DNA from: Macrotis lagotis
Lineage: Eukaryota; Chordata; Mammalia; Peramelemorphia; Peramelidae
DNA length: 64,000 bases
Direction of reading: 5' to 3'
Assembly (NCBI RefSeq): GCF_037893015.1
Contig: NC_133666.1
Location: 626,846,310-626,910,309, forward strand
Shown here piece after piece: positions 38,460-51,730 of this stretch. Under the pieces are notes generated by a model. The model was given only the letters and a program-made list of their open reading frames with translations, did not search any database and was not told where the DNA came from. Position 1 is the stretch's first letter. Each line of letters starts with the position of its first letter. A program made the position numbers and the translations under genes.

Positions 38460-40817
38460 TTTTGAAGAAATTATACTTTGACAACATATATGAAGTTTTC
38501 TAATTTAACATTTTGAGGACAAAGAACAAAATCTATTCTGATGAAATCTGAAAGGATTAATGAAGACATTGCTTAAACTGATAATGATACTTGGGAGATG
38601 GCTAAATCCCAAAAATCAAAGATGTGGGGGGGGAGGGACATCTGATCAAACACACAGTGATCAAAATAAAGCAAGAGTAAATTGTTTATATAAGGTTTAG
38701 AAAATAATCCAGTTTTTCTGGTAGTGTAAGTGAAAGGGAACATTAAGGTGAGCCAATCCTAGAAAGGTAGGAAAAGTAGGGAAGTGTATGCATGATCTCA
38801 ATCTTGGATACATGCAGAACCTTTAATGTATTCATATACATCTTGGGGTCCACAGATATGTTGACCAAACCTGAGAATCACCCCACTACCGGAACAACAA
38901 AGGCATGATTTGACTTCACATGTCATGAAGATGGGAGTTGGAGGTCCTAGTGACTGGTTCTTTCCTCAGCAATCCCTTTGGGTTCTGCCCAAGTAGACTG
39001 ACAGGTTATAGAAGGAGTACAGAACTCATACAGTTAAAAAGTACTGATTTTAAGAAATGTAGTGCTTGAAATTATAGAGGCAGATTTCAATTAAAGAAAT
39101 ATTTTTAAGCATGCGCTGTGGAAGGAGCAGTACTAGCTGCTGGGGATAAAAAAGTAAAAATTAGACCAACTCTGCCCTCAAAGATCTTACATTTGATTGG
39201 GTGGGAGAGGATAGAGATAGAGATGTGTAATAATGATATTTGTATTTCATCAAGGGAAGTGATGCCATGATAAGCATGTGAATTGGATTTGAGTGAGGGG
39301 GGTACTGTGCTAAGTTATCAGCCTCACTTTCTCCTCCAGAGCCATCTGAGACCAGTAGCCAGATATGAATCAAGCCCTGGATTGGAGACACTCAGGGTTA
39401 AGTGGCTCCAAGATCACTTAGCTAGTGTACATCAAATATCTGAGACTAGATTCAAATTCCCATCCTCCTGACTCCAAGGCTAGTGCTCCAGCTAAGGATG
39501 TGTATATAGATAAGTAAATACTAAACACAGTCAGAAATTATTGAACATTTTTGAGTTGGGGAGTTACATGAACAGATAATGTGCCTTTAAATTATTTTAG
39601 TAGCTATTTTGAGGACAGTGTCAAGGGAAGAGGCTGGAGTCAGGAAGACAAAGTTGTTCCAGCATGCAGTGATTATGTGCAGACTATATTAGGTCTCTAG
39701 AGCTTCAAAGACTAAATACAAAACAGTTTCCTGACCCAGACTTGACACTTTACAGGGAGAGATACCACAGACACAGAGAACAATTCAAAGGCCAGAGATT
39801 ACTACTGCTAGAATTGGCTGTTTATCCTTCATTCTGGAAGAGGACCATGACTTTAAGAAGTTGATCCCATGACTTGCAAATGACTTGGATTTAAGTGAGG
39901 AGGAGGTGGAGGAGACTGTGCAAAGTCATATCTGGGTTGGGTAACCAGATATGGATCAAGAGACTGGAGATGGCCCAGGGTGGGATGGGAAACCTTAGCC
40001 TTTTTAAACTAAGAACTTTCCCAGGTCTGGGTTGACCTAGGCAGTACCCATTCAGTGATTAAGGCTAACTATGAAATGAGGTAAAGAATAGCCTCTTATG
40101 CCTTGTCAAAAAATATCAACCTGAGGGCAAGATTTTCAGGGTTTCTGGCCAAAACAGAGTCTATTGCTAATTACTCAGAGCCACAAGGTCCCAAACAAAG
40201 ACCAAGTAAAGTTTGGTCTGGACCTTTTTTGTTGATCAGTCAATGAAAGCCATAGTGATTGGATTTAAGGCATGATCTTTAAGAAAAAAAAATCTAGCAA
40301 GTAAACTCCAAGATTTCTTCTGAGGTTTCAGCCATCAAAATTTACATTCCTTTGGACAGAGGACCCACAGGTGATGGTGTGATGCCCGATGTGGACAGAG
40401 GAAAGGAGGGAGGATAGAAAGGAAAATAGGAGGGAAGGTAGGGAAAGAGCTGCCTTGTTCAACTGGAACTGGCCAGTTGTATCCCCAGCTCCCACTATTC
40501 ACAAATTGTTGTCCTTCATACTTGAAGAAGACCATGACATCAGGAAAGTGATGCCCTAACTTGCAAATGAATTGGATTTAAGTGAGACAGGACTGTGTAA
40601 AGTCACTCCTCCTGAGGCATCAGGGTCCAGTAGCAAGATACAGAAGGACCGGAGATGACCCTGATAGAATTATTACTTATGAGTACTCCTTAAAAAAAAA
40701 AAGCTGCTACCCTAATTACCTCCATTTTGTCCCAACTCATTGGACTTTTCAACGCTTTTGTAATCTGGTTTCTGACCTCAACATTCAAAACTGCTCTTCC
40801 CCAAGTTAATAGTGATT
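38460..40817. repeat. Gene-free spacer with old SINE relics
   Basis: No gene is seen. Three minus-strand relics of a longer-tailed SINE lie at about 39247-39385, 39821-39990 and 40504-40665. They share AAGTGATGCC, GCAAATGAATTGGATTTAAG and an AGATATGGATCAAG-like phrase. A MIR-like piece lies at 39390-39490. Confidence 0.6.
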
Positions 40818-40967
40818 TTTTTTTTTAGGTTTTTGCAAGGCAATGAGGTTAAATGGCTTGCCCAAGACCACACAGCTAGGTAATTATTGTCTGAGGCTGG
40901 ATTTGAACCCAGGTACTCCTGACTCCAGGGCCAGTGCTCTGTCCACTGCACCACCTAGCCACCCCCC
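40818..40967 (-). repeat. WSINE-type SINE
   Basis: Reverse copy with target duplication AATAGTGATTT on both sides and a small deletion after CTAGGTAATTATT. Confidence 0.92.
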
Positions 40968-41751
40968 AATAGTGATTTCTTTATTGCCAAATCACTACTT
41001 TCTACAGGTTTCCATGACATTACTCTATCTTGTTTCTCCTTTAACTGTATGATCAACCCTTCCTAGTCTCTTTGGTTGGATCATCATTTAGTTCATACAC
41101 ACTAAAAAAATTATAGGATCTGTGCTGTCTGGTCCCTTTTCTGTTCTTCCTCTATACTATTTCACTTGATCTCATCAAGTCTCATCATCTCTATACTGAT
41201 TCTTAGATATATTCATACAGTCTTAACCTATCTCTTAACCTCCAGACCTGCATCTTCAACTGCCTAGGAATAGATGTCTAATAGACATCTTAAATTCAGA
41301 ATGTCTAGAACCAAGCTTGTTATTTTTGCTTTAAAAACCCTACCCCTGTCCAAATTTTTCTATTACTGTCAAAGGCACTACATTTCTCCCAGTCATTCAG
41401 ACTCATAATGTAGGTATCATTCTTACCCTTTTTGATCTTTGGATGATAGACAATGTTGACCACCATCTCATCCATGACATTCTCACCTCTTTGGGTTTTC
41501 AAAAAACAGCTCTCTCTTGTTTTCCTCCTTCCTGTCTTACCATTGATTTTAATGATCCTTTACTGGATTATCATACATGTTATGTTTCATGACAATGGGT
41601 TAGGGCTTTGTCCTGGGTCCTCTTTTCTCAATATACTCTCTTGGTCAATTTATCAATTCACTTAGACTTCATTATGATCTCTATGCAGATGATCCAATGT
41701 CCAATTTTCTCTTCCTATACTCCAGTCCCAAATCAACTCTCTCTCTCTCTC

Positions 41752-41910
41752 TTTTTTTTTTTTAGGTTTTTGCAAGGCAAATGGGGCTAAGTGACTTGCC
41801 CAAGGCCAGACAGTTAGGTAATTATTAATTGTCTAAGGTCCAAAGATCTGAACTCAGGTATTCCTGACTCCAGGGCCAGTGCTCTATCCATTGTACCACC
41901 TAGCTGCCCC
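41752..41910 (-). repeat. WSINE-type SINE
   Basis: Reverse copy, with TCAACTCTCT at both edges as target duplication. The poly-T tail abuts a short CT run. Confidence 0.9.
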
Positions 41911-42302
41911 TCAACTCTCTTTTTTTAATTACATTTTGTTTTCATAAAACCTACATTTCCCATTTTATCTTTACCCCTCTCCCTACTCCTTCCCAGAGAG
42001 CCATTTTTAAACTATAGAAATTTTTTAAAAGGGGGGGGAGCTTAGAAAAAACAAGAAAATATTCTAAAATGTGATATTTTATGTTATATATTTTATGGAA
42101 TATTTTATATTACACATTGGTGGTCTCCTTCTGCAAAAAAGCAGGGGTAAAGTATATTTTCTGTTTCTCATTTGAAGCCAAGCTTTGTCATTTACATGTA
42201 AAAGCATTCAGTTTAATTTTTTTTGGTTGTTATTCCCTCCTTGCATTTACATTATTGTCATCATTGAGCACATACTTTCTTGGGTCTACTTACTTCACTT
42301 TG

Positions 42303-42563
42303 CAACAATTCATATAATGCACAGTGAATAGAGCACTGACCTTGGAGTCAGAAGGACAAGTCCAATACTTGACTTTTCATCCAGATTGCCTCACATCCAG
42401 GGCCATCTCCAGTCATCATGATTCATATCTAGCCACTGGACCCAGATGACTCTGGAGGAGAAAATGAGGCCAGTGATTTAGCACAGCACCCCCCTCACTC
42501 ATATCCAATTCATGTGCTTGATGTCACCTTGATGTCATGGTCTTCTTTGAGAACGAAGCACAC
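42303..42563 (+). repeat. Long-tailed marsupial SINE
   Basis: Head ATAGAGCACTGACCTTGGAG. The 3' body has CCAGGGCCATCTCCAGTCAT, CCAATTCATGTGCTTG and CATGGTCTTCTTTGAGAACG. This is the same body as at 50947-51257 and, reversed, at 39247-40665. Confidence 0.75.
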
Positions 42564-42565
42564 AA

Positions 42566-42706
42566 GGGGCAGCTAGGTGGCCCAGTGAATAGAGCACAGG
42601 CCTTGGAGTCAGAATTACCTGGGTTCAAATCCAACCTCAGACACTTAATTACCTAGTCATGTGGCCTTGGGCAAGCCACTTAACCCCATTGCCTTGGAAA
42701 AAAAAA
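42566..42706 (+). repeat. WSINE-type SINE
   Basis: Direct copy beginning right after the end of the older long-tailed SINE. Confidence 0.88.
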
Positions 42707-43104
42707 GAAATTTAATTATAGATAAGCTTTATAGGGATGTCCATTCAGACACATGTTGAACTCTAAACAATAAATATTCATTTATTTTATCTTTCTTGTG
42801 TGGATGAACAGGCCAAACTACTATAAGTGATTATAGATATCTTCCAGGAAGCTTTACTGTGGCTCAGGGTTTAAGGCAACCAATGTGTTATCTATAAGCA
42901 AGAACATCTTGATATACCCCATCATTGTGGCAAACACTTTTGGTAAGCATTCCTCTCTATGTATTATGCCTCACCTAATTTTTTTTTAAATCAGAGGACC
43001 ATTGAACAGGGTTATTCTTGTATCTTGCAACAGATTTTGAATGATGCTGAAACATAGATGGGATATAGTTTTTACAAAGACTGTAAAATGGAATTTGTCA
43101 GTCT

Positions 43105-43439
43105 TTTGCTCTCTCGCTCTTTCTGTCTTTGTCTTTCTGTCTCTCTTTGTGTCTCTTTCTCACAGACAATTACACACACATACACACACACACACACACA
43201 CACAAACAACCCTGTCTCTCTTTGTTTTGGACTCTGTCTTTCTGTCTCTTTGTCTGTCTGTCTCTCTCTGTCTCTCTTTCTTTTTGTCTCTCTGTGTGTC
43301 CCTTTCACACACACACACACACACACACACAGAAACATATCTGTCTCCTCTCTCTCTCAGTCTTGGTCTCTCTCTCTCTCTCTTTGTCACTGTCTGTCTG
43401 TTTCTGTGTGTGTGTCTCTCTCACACATGCACACACATA

Positions 43440-43481
<42 letters not shown>

Positions 43482-43949
43482 AAACATATCTCTCTCCTCT
43501 TTCTCTCTCTCTCTCTGTCTTTCTGTCTCTCTGTGTGTGTCTCTCTCACAATCACACACAAACAACTCTGTCTCTCTCTTTGTTTTGGTCTCTCTGTCTC
43601 TCTCTCTCTCTGTGTGTCTCTTTCTTTTTGTCTCTCTCTCTCTGTTTCTCTCTTTCTAACATGCATATATGCACACACAGAAGCATCTCTCTTTGTTTTT
43701 CTGTCTCTCTGTGTGTCTCTTTCTCTCACAATCACACACACACACACACAGAGAAACAACTCTCTCTCTCTCTTTGTTTTGATCTCTCTCTCTCTCTCTG
43801 TGTGTGTCTCTTTCTTTTTGTCTCTCTCTCTCTGTCTCTTTCTAACATGCATATATGCACACACAGAAACATCTCTCTCTCTTTGTTTTTCTGTCTCTCT
43901 GTGTGTGTCTCTTTCTCTCACAATCACACACACACACACACACAGAAAC

Positions 43950-43984
<35 letters not shown>

Positions 43985-44157
43985 TTTTGGTCTCTCTGTC
44001 TTTGTCTCTATCTGTCTGTCTCTCTGTATCTCTCTTTTTGTCTCTCTCTGTGTGTCTCTCCCTCTTTCTCACATGCATACACATACACACACACAGAAAC
44101 ATATATCTCTCCTCTCTCTCTCTCTCTCTCTCACTCTCCCCCCCCACTGTCTGTCTT
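43105..44157. repeat. Compound TC/CA microsatellite, about 1.05 kb
   Basis: The plus strand is pyrimidine-rich TCTCTCTG blocks alternating with (CA)n blocks. Larger-scale repeats contain AACATGCATATATGCACACA at 43658 and 43844, a 186-base step, with related words near 43428 and 44070. Long open frames on both strands follow from the lack of stops in these repeats and are not genes. The array directly abuts the 3' end of an inverted L1. Confidence 0.95.
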
Positions 44158-47092
44158 TCCCCCATTCTTGATTTCCTCCCCCCTACCCCCCACAGAAGGC
44201 ATTCTGTTACTCCTTACATTGACTCTATGTTATACATTGATATCAGTTGAATGTGATGACAGAGAAATCATATCCTTAAGGAAGAAAAATAAAGTATGAG
44301 ATAGTAAAATTACATAATAATATAACATTTTTTCCCCTAATTTTACAGTAATAGTTTTGGTCTTTGTTCAAAGTCCATAATTCTTTCTCTGGATACAGAT
44401 GACATTCTCCATTGCTGATAGCTCAAAATTGTCCCTAGTTGTTGCACTGAAGGGATGAGCAAGTCCATCAGGGTTGATCATCACCCCCATGTTGCTGTTA
44501 AGGTGTACAATGTTTTTCTGGTTCTGCTAATCTCTCTCAGCATCAGTTCATGAAAATCCTTCCAGGCTTCCCTGAATTCCCATCCCTCCTGGTTTCTAAT
44601 AGAACAATAGTGTTCCATGACATACATATACCACAGTTTGTTAAGCCATTCCCCAACTGAAGGACATTTACTTAATTTCCAATTTTTTGCCACCACAAAC
44701 AAGGCTGCTATAAATATTTTTGTGCAAGTGATGTTTTTTACCCTTTTTAATCATCTCTTCAAGATATAGAGCCAGTAGTGGTATTGCTGGATCAAAGGGT
44801 ATGCATATTTTTGTTGCCCTTTGGACATAATTCTAAATTGCTCTCCAGAAAGGTTGGATGAGTTCACAGCTCTACCAACAATGTAATAGTGTCCCAGATT
44901 TCCTGCGTCCCTTCCAACACTGATCATTGTCCTTTCTGGCCAGTCTGAGAGGTGTGAGGTGGTATCTCAGAGATAGTTTAATTTGCATATCTCTAATTAG
45001 TAATGATGTGGAGCAATTTTTCATATGACTATGAATTGCTTTGATTTCCTCAGCTGTAAATTGCCTTTGTATATCCTTTGACCATTTTTCAATTGGGGAA
45101 TGGCTTGGTTTTTGAAAATTTTACTCACTTCTCTGCATATTTTAGAAATGAGTCCTTTGTCAGAAATACTAGTTGCAAAAATTGTTTCCCAATTTACTAT
45201 ATTTCTTTTGATCTTGGTTACAGTGGTTTTGTCTGTGCAAAAGCTTTTTAATTTAATGTAGTCAAAATTATCTAATTTGTTTTGAATGATGTTCTCTATC
45301 TCTTCCTTGGTCATAAACTGTTTACCTTTCCATAGATCTGATAGGTAAACTACTCCTTGATCTTCTAGTTTTCTTATAATATTTTTTTTATATCTAAATC
45401 CTATAGCCATTTGTATCTGATCTTGGTATATGGTATGAGGTGTTAGTCTAATTTAAGTTTCTTCCATACTAACTTCCAAATTTCCCAACAGTTTTTATCA
45501 AGAGAGAGTTTTTATCCCAATAGCTGGACTCTTTGGGTTTATCAAACAGCAGATTACTATAATCATTTACTGCTATTGCACCTAGTCTATTCCACTGATC
45601 CACCACTCTATTTCTTAGCCAATACCAGAAAGTTTTGAGGACTGATGCTTTATAATATAATTTTAGGAATTTTTAGGAATTTTGATTGATAGGGCACTAA
45701 ACAGATAGTTTAGTTTTGGTAGTTTAGTTTTTATTATATTTTATATTATATTATGTTATATTATATTATATTATATTGTATTGTATTGTATTGTATTGTA
45801 TTGTATTATATTGTATTTATTATATTATATTTATTATATTTATTATATATTTTATTATATTAGCTCAACCCATCCATGAACAGTAAATCTGATTTTATTT
45901 GCATGAGAAGAGTTTTGTAATTGTTTTCAAAAAGTTTTTGAGTCTGCCTTGGCAGGTAGACTTCCAAGTATTTTATTTTGCTGAGGTTACTTTGAATGGG
46001 ATTTCTCTTTCTAGCTCTTCCTGCTGTATCTTGCCTGTCATATATAGAAATGTTGAGGATTTATGATGGTTTATTTTATATCCTGCAACTTTTCTAAAGT
46101 TGCTAATTATTTCTAGTAGATTTTTAGATGACTGTTTGGGATTCTCTAGGTATACCCTCATGTCATCTGCAAAGAATGAGAATTTTGTCTCCTTCCTTAT
46201 TCTAATTCCTTCAATTTCTTTTTCTTCTCTTATTGTTGAGGCTAACATTTCTAATACAATATTGAATAGTATTGGTGATAATGGGCATCCTTGTTTCACC
46301 CCTGATTTTATTGGGAATGGCTCAAGCCTATCCCCATTGCATATAATGCTTGCTGATGGTTTCAGATACATGGTTTCAGAACAAACCATTTATTCCTACA
46401 CTCTCTAGTGTTTTTAGTAGGAATGGGTGCTGTATTTTATCAAAAGCTTTTTCACCATCTTTTGATATGATCATATGATTTCTGATAGGTATGTTATTGA
46501 TATGATTAATTATACTAACAGTTTTCCTCATATTGAACCAACCCTGCATTCCTGGGATAAATCCTACTTTATCATAATGTATTACCCTAGTGATAACTTC
46601 TTGTAATCGTTTTGTAAAGATTTTATTTAAGATTTTTGCATCCATATTCATCGGGGAGATAGGTCTATAATTTTCTTTCTCTGTTTTAACTCTTCCTGGT
46701 TTAGGTATCAGCACCATATTGGTGTTATAGAAAGAATTAGGCAGAGTTCCATCTTCACCTATTCTCCCAAAGAGTTTATATAGAATTGAAACCAATTGTT
46801 CCTTAACTGTTTGATAGAATTCACTTGTGAATCCATCTGGCCCTGGAGATTTTTTTCTTAGAGAGTTCAATAATGGCTTATTGAATTTCTTTTTCTGATA
46901 TAGGGTTATTTAAGTTTTTCATTTCCTCTTCATTTAATCTGGGCAATTTATATTTTTGTAAATATTCGTGCATTTCACTTAGATTGTCAAATTTATTGGC
47001 ATAGAGTTGGGCAAAATAATTCCAAATTATTACTTTAATTTCTTCCTCATTGGTGATGAGTCCACCTTTTTCATTTATGATACTAGCAACTC
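44158..47092 (-). mobile_element. L1 LINE, 5'-truncated, ORF2 3' part
   Basis: This is a minus-strand L1 of about 2.9 kb. It holds reverse-transcriptase blocks ([50 protein letters not shown] and the catalytic FFADD) and the C-terminal part with RDMQIKLSLRYHLTPLRLA and LNKLWYMYVMEHYCSIRNQE, matching L1 ORF2 order. Stops and frame changes break it, and the first 5' half is missing. An AT-rich pentanucleotide array sits inside at 45719-45870. The terminal 3' UTR and A tail are replaced by the microsatellite. Confidence 0.92.
45719..45870. repeat. TATTG/TTATA pentanucleotide array inside L1
   Basis: Runs of TTATA then TTGTA pentamers interrupt the L1 at a place where its own sequence reads TTTTTATTATATTAG. 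The array probably grew from that seed. Confidence 0.85.
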
Positions 47093-47573
47093 ATTCTTCT
47101 TGATTCCACATCCAGCTGTCTATCCACAATGCCATCTCCCTTCCTATATTCTACTTTTGGCAACCTTCTCATTCCATTTGGTAAGGAATTCAAATGTTTG
47201 CTGAGGAAGGTACTTTCTTAACAATTTTCATCTCCTTGTTATAGAAATTAATTTACATTTAACTTCTAGATGAAATTAGAGAAATGTCATTTCTGTTGTC
47301 CATTTCACACTTTCTATTTTCAATAGTTTACTTAACTAAATCAGGGTTAAAACCTCTTTAACTGGGCATAGCTAACATAAATGGAGAGCTGACACAGGGA
47401 TAACTCACAGGTGCACAGATCTATTCCTATGTAAAATGTAATCAATTTTATTCTGTGTGATCTTATTTAGTGCTCACCTTGTCCAGTACCTACCAATTCT
47501 ATTTTTTAAATGTTCATGATATATAGAGGTATGAAGGTTCGTTTAATTTACAAATCATAGTCTTTTTCATTTC

Positions 47574-47720
47574 TTTTTTTTTTTGCAAGGCAAATGAGGT
47601 TAAGTGACTTGCCCAAGACCACACAGCTAGGTAATTATTAACTGTCTGAGACCAGGTTTGAACCCAGGTACTCCTGACTCCAAGGCCAGTGCTTTATCTA
47701 CTATGCCACCTAGCCGCCCC
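47574..47720 (-). repeat. WSINE-type SINE
   Basis: Reverse full-length copy with target duplication close to TTTTCATTTCTTTT on both sides. Confidence 0.92.
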
Positions 47721-48480
47721 ATTTTTCATTTCTTTTTACTGAACCATCCTTTCCCATACATTTCTCCCCACCTTTTCAATGAAGTTATCAAGTATCAAAA
47801 TATATATCAAAATAGAGACTTAAGAAGTTTTTCAAAGAATTTCTCAACTACTTAGTCCTCAGCATCTACTCTACCAACTTCTTTCTTTGCCTTATCCATG
47901 GAATACCTATGAGCTGTCTTCATTTACCTGCAACTTTCTTTGGGTTTCATTTGTAGTCAAATGTCAAAATTGTTATTATTAAGCTTCTCCAGAAATATAT
48001 CTATTTAATGGCCACTGAATAAGGATCTTACAGTTTTAACAGTCTAATTAAAGTTTAAAATGATGAAATACTTAGTCTTCTCTCCCCTATTTCCCACCAT
48101 GTTGCTACTGTCAATGCAGAAGCAGAAAGGGGGCCTCACTGGACTAAGGTCTATTGTTTACTTTCCGAGTTAGATGGGTTGCCATGGTCAAAAAGGTTTC
48201 ATCACCATGTGCCTAGCCTACTGATGATGTGCCTCTCCTTGATTAGCTACACTGGTCTCTAGAAAGCAGAATTCTCTGCCAGAGCTTGTGTTCTGCCAAC
48301 ATAGCCTTTGAGAACCTAAGCTCATTCTATGTGAGAAAATGGAATCCTACTTTTGTGAAGACTTTAAATTATTTGAATTATATAATACAATTTGAGGTCT
48401 GAAAGTGTCAATCCCATATCTCCTTCATTCCTGCCTTTTTTTCTTCCCTCCCCTAGATTCTAGATCTTTTGTTGCTCCAG
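47721..48480. other. Gene-free spacer
   Basis: No element or gene is recognised. Confidence 0.4.
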
Positions 48481-48995
48481 ATGAATTTTGTTATTTTTGC
48501 ATTGCTCTTTAAAAAGTACCTTTGATATTTTTGTATAACATTTAACTTCACTAGTATTGTCATTTTTTATCTATTAGCACAATCCATCCAGAAGCACTTA
48601 ATTTTCCTCTAGTTTTTAAGTTTTTTTTTTAATTTTTAAAAGAGTATTATGTATAGGGCAGCTAGGTGGCGCAGTGGATAAAGCACCTGCCCTGGAGTCA
48701 GGAGTACATGGGTTCAAATGAGGTCTCAGACACTTAATAATTACCTAGCTGTGTGGCCTTGGGCAAGCCACTTAACCCCATTTGCCTTACAAAAAACCTA
48801 AAAAAAAAAAAGAATATTATGTAATTGATGGGTATTGAGTGTACTGTGGTAGATTAATTCCCAAATATTTTGTCCATTTTGCGCTTATTTGACTGTGTTT
48901 CTCTTTCTATTATTTGCTCCTAAACATTATTGTTGCTATATAAAAATGTTATCGGTTTTTTTAAAAAACCCTTATTTCATAGACTGCAACTTTAT
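48481..48995 (-). mobile_element. Decayed L1 fragment split by a SINE
   Basis: Minus-strand L1 text flanks the SINE at 48656-48810, e.g. ATTTTGTCCATTTTGC and TTTCATAGACTGCAACTTTATGG, comparable to the better-preserved copy near 45950-46100. Confidence 0.55.
48656..48810 (+). repeat. WSINE-type SINE inside old L1
   Basis: Direct copy flanked by AGAGTATTATGTA (48641-48653) and AGAATATTATGTA (48811-48823), a 13-base target duplication with one change. Confidence 0.93.
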
Positions 48996-48999
48996 GGAA

Positions 49000-50946
49000 G
49001 CTATCAATTGTCTTTTGAAGAAGACATTAATACTTGTCCTTGTCCAGCATGCAGAAAACACACCTTTCTGGTTCTAAGACAATGGGATTCAGAGCACTGG
49101 GAAATTTTAAGGGACAGGCTTGGGTGGGTCCAGAAGGACTGTTGCTGCCTATATAGATAGAGTATATCTTCTTGAATGCTGGTAGAAAGATAGGGGAAGT
49201 TTTGTCCAGCCAAGAACCCAGATTCTTTGCTCTCCCTCCTGGGAGAAAAAAAAGCTTTCCTGGGCTGTTTTCATTATTCTGCTTTTGGAATTTCTCCAAG
49301 TCCAATGCTAGGTTTTTATTGTTCTTCTTTGCGCTTCTAGTGAAGTTTCTGGCAACTAGAAATCCTTTTCTACTCCTCCTGGAGAGTTCAAGAAATCCTT
49401 AGCTTCTGATAATACAAGTATTGCTACTAACTGATCTGAGAATGCCATTTAAGACATTTGGGAAGTCCAACATACTACAGACCTTTTTCAGTCATGGAAA
49501 GTATGTGAATAAACCTATCAAAGGCCAAGCCAAGATATCTCTTTCCTTCCCAGGTAATCTTCTTCATGGATGGATTTGTGATTTCTGTACTTCTTCTGTA
49601 AACTATTTCAAATTTGTTCTACCATAGACTCAAACTTAACATGTTTTAAACATGAAAATTACAAAAACTCTTCTGAATTCTCCTGTTTCTGTTGAGGCAC
49701 AGAATTTCCATCACTCAGGTTCCAAATCTGAGTCTTCCAATACTCTTCACAGTCTCTCAAACAAGTGAACCAGAATTTAAGTGCTCAAACTAGACAATGG
49801 AGATACAAAGACAAAAAAAGGAAATGGCCCTTGGCCCCAGGAAGCCTGTATTCACTAAGAGATCAAAATAAGTTCATATACAGAAGATTTTTTTGTTTGT
49901 TTGTTTTTGGTGGGAGAAGTAATAGCATCTGTAGGAACTCATAAAGTTTCTTCTTGTGGAAAGTGGCATTCCCAAACTCACTCCTTACAAAGCTTTTCTA
50001 AACTTCCTCTCATTAGGCTTCTTACACATTCCTCTCTTCTTTCCCTGGGAAAAGGATTTTGCCTGTTGCTGAGAAAATGCAAACCATGCACAGTGAGCTC
50101 ACAGTGCCTTGTCATTGTCCATTTTCTCCTCATTTTCCTTAACTTTTGACAGCAAACTGGTCAGTTTTTTGTCAAGGTCAAACCTTTCCAGATAAATGAA
50201 ATGGCTAGTACAAAGGGTTTGAGTGTGAAAGGATTAATGATTAATAAGGCTAGAAAGATAATTTGGAACCAGGTTATAAAGGGCTTTGGATTCCAAACAG
50301 GGGAGTTTATATTTGATCCAACAAAAATTAAGAAACTCCTGTAGTTTACTGAATAGGGAATGGTCAGATTCCACAAGATTTGGCAACTGATTAGATATGA
50401 GGAGCTCCATACTTAGAAAATGAAGGCCATTTACTAAGAGCTTTTTATTCTCTTTTCTCTCATTTCACAACTATCTGACATCATCCCTCATTTTCTCCTC
50501 TTTTCTCCTTGCCTATGATAATGAAATAGTCCTTCTCCTTTCCAAGGCAAAGTCCTTTTCATGTACCCTTGATCCCATCTCTTCCCATATATCTCTTCCC
50601 AGCAGACTGCAATCTCAATCATCCTTTTTTAAAAACTCTTCAAACTCTCCCTATCCACTAACTTCTTTCCTACAGCCTTCAAACAAGCCCAATTCTCTCC
50701 AGTGCTTAAAAACCTTCAACAGATCTTTTATTCTCTCAAAAATCATCATATTATCTGCCCCCTCCTCCCTCTCTCAGTAAGACTCCCTAAGAAAAAAAGC
50801 TGCCTACATTCACTACCTTCACTTGCTCTTATCTCTCTCTGTCCTCAACCCTTTGTAATCTGGCTTCCAATTCCAATATTTATTGAAAATCTTCAGATCT
50901 GAGGCCCTTTCCATCTATCTACTTCATTTGACTATCTACTGCCTTA
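49000..50946. other. Gene-free spacer
   Basis: No coding gene is seen. At about 50210-50360 there is text of an old unnamed repeat (TTATAAAGGGCTTTGGATTCC, GGAGTTTATATTTGATCC) that recurs at 55260-55440. Confidence 0.4.
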
Positions 50947-51257
50947 GGGGCAACTAGGTGATACAATGGATAGAGCACCTGCCTAAGAGTCAGGAGGACC
51001 TGAGTTTAACTCTGACCTCAGACATTTGACATATACTAGCTATGTGACCTTGGGCCAAGTCACCTAACCCTGATTGCCTTGCCATCAAGGGCCATCTTCA
51101 ATCCTCCTAATTCATATCTAGTAACTGGATCTAGATGGCTCTGGGGGAGAAAGCACCCCCTCACTCAAATCCAATTCATGTGCATGTTATGGTATCAAAT
51201 CCCTGATGCCATGGTATTCTTTGAAAACTATGGACAAATATCATCATCATCATCACT
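50947..51257 (+). repeat. Long-tailed marsupial SINE, nearly complete
   Basis: Head GGGGCAACTAGGTGATACAA. The body has AAGGGCCATCTTCAATCCTC, CTGGATCTAGATGGCTCTGG and CTCAAATCCAATTCATGTGC. It ends at an ATC trinucleotide run. It carries many differences and so is older than the A-tailed WSINE copies. Confidence 0.8.
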
Positions 51258-51730
51258 TCATTTGATATTGACCATCTTCTCCTTGATGCTGGCTCATCTT
51301 TCAGCTTTTGTGACACTGTTCTTAGTTTCCCTATATGGTTGATCACCAGTTTTGGGTCTCCTTTACAGGATCATTATTCATATCTTGTTCTCTGTGGCTC
51401 TTCCTAGACTCTCTGTTCTCTTATCTTTCACTTGATGACATCAGATTCCATGACTAGTCCTAGTATTTTCTCTAGAGATTCAGTCCTAGAGCCTCAACTC
51501 CCATATTGACATTTCAAACTAAATGTCTTCTAGGTATTTCAAACTGACTAGGTCCAAAAAAGAACTCATTCTTTCTTTCCAAATCCACTCTTGTGAATTT
51601 CATTTGTAACACACCACCAACTTTCCTCTGATCCTGTCTTGAAGACCATATCACCATGGAGTCATCCTAGGATTTCTTTCTCCCTCACCCCACATGCTCA
51701 ACGAATTGCTAAAAACTTGTCATTTCATGC

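Noticed and set aside
43041-44299. Very long open frames on both strands (up to 413 codons)
   Set aside because: They are pure translations of TC/CA repeats, which lack stop codons in all frames. There is no domain and no splice context.
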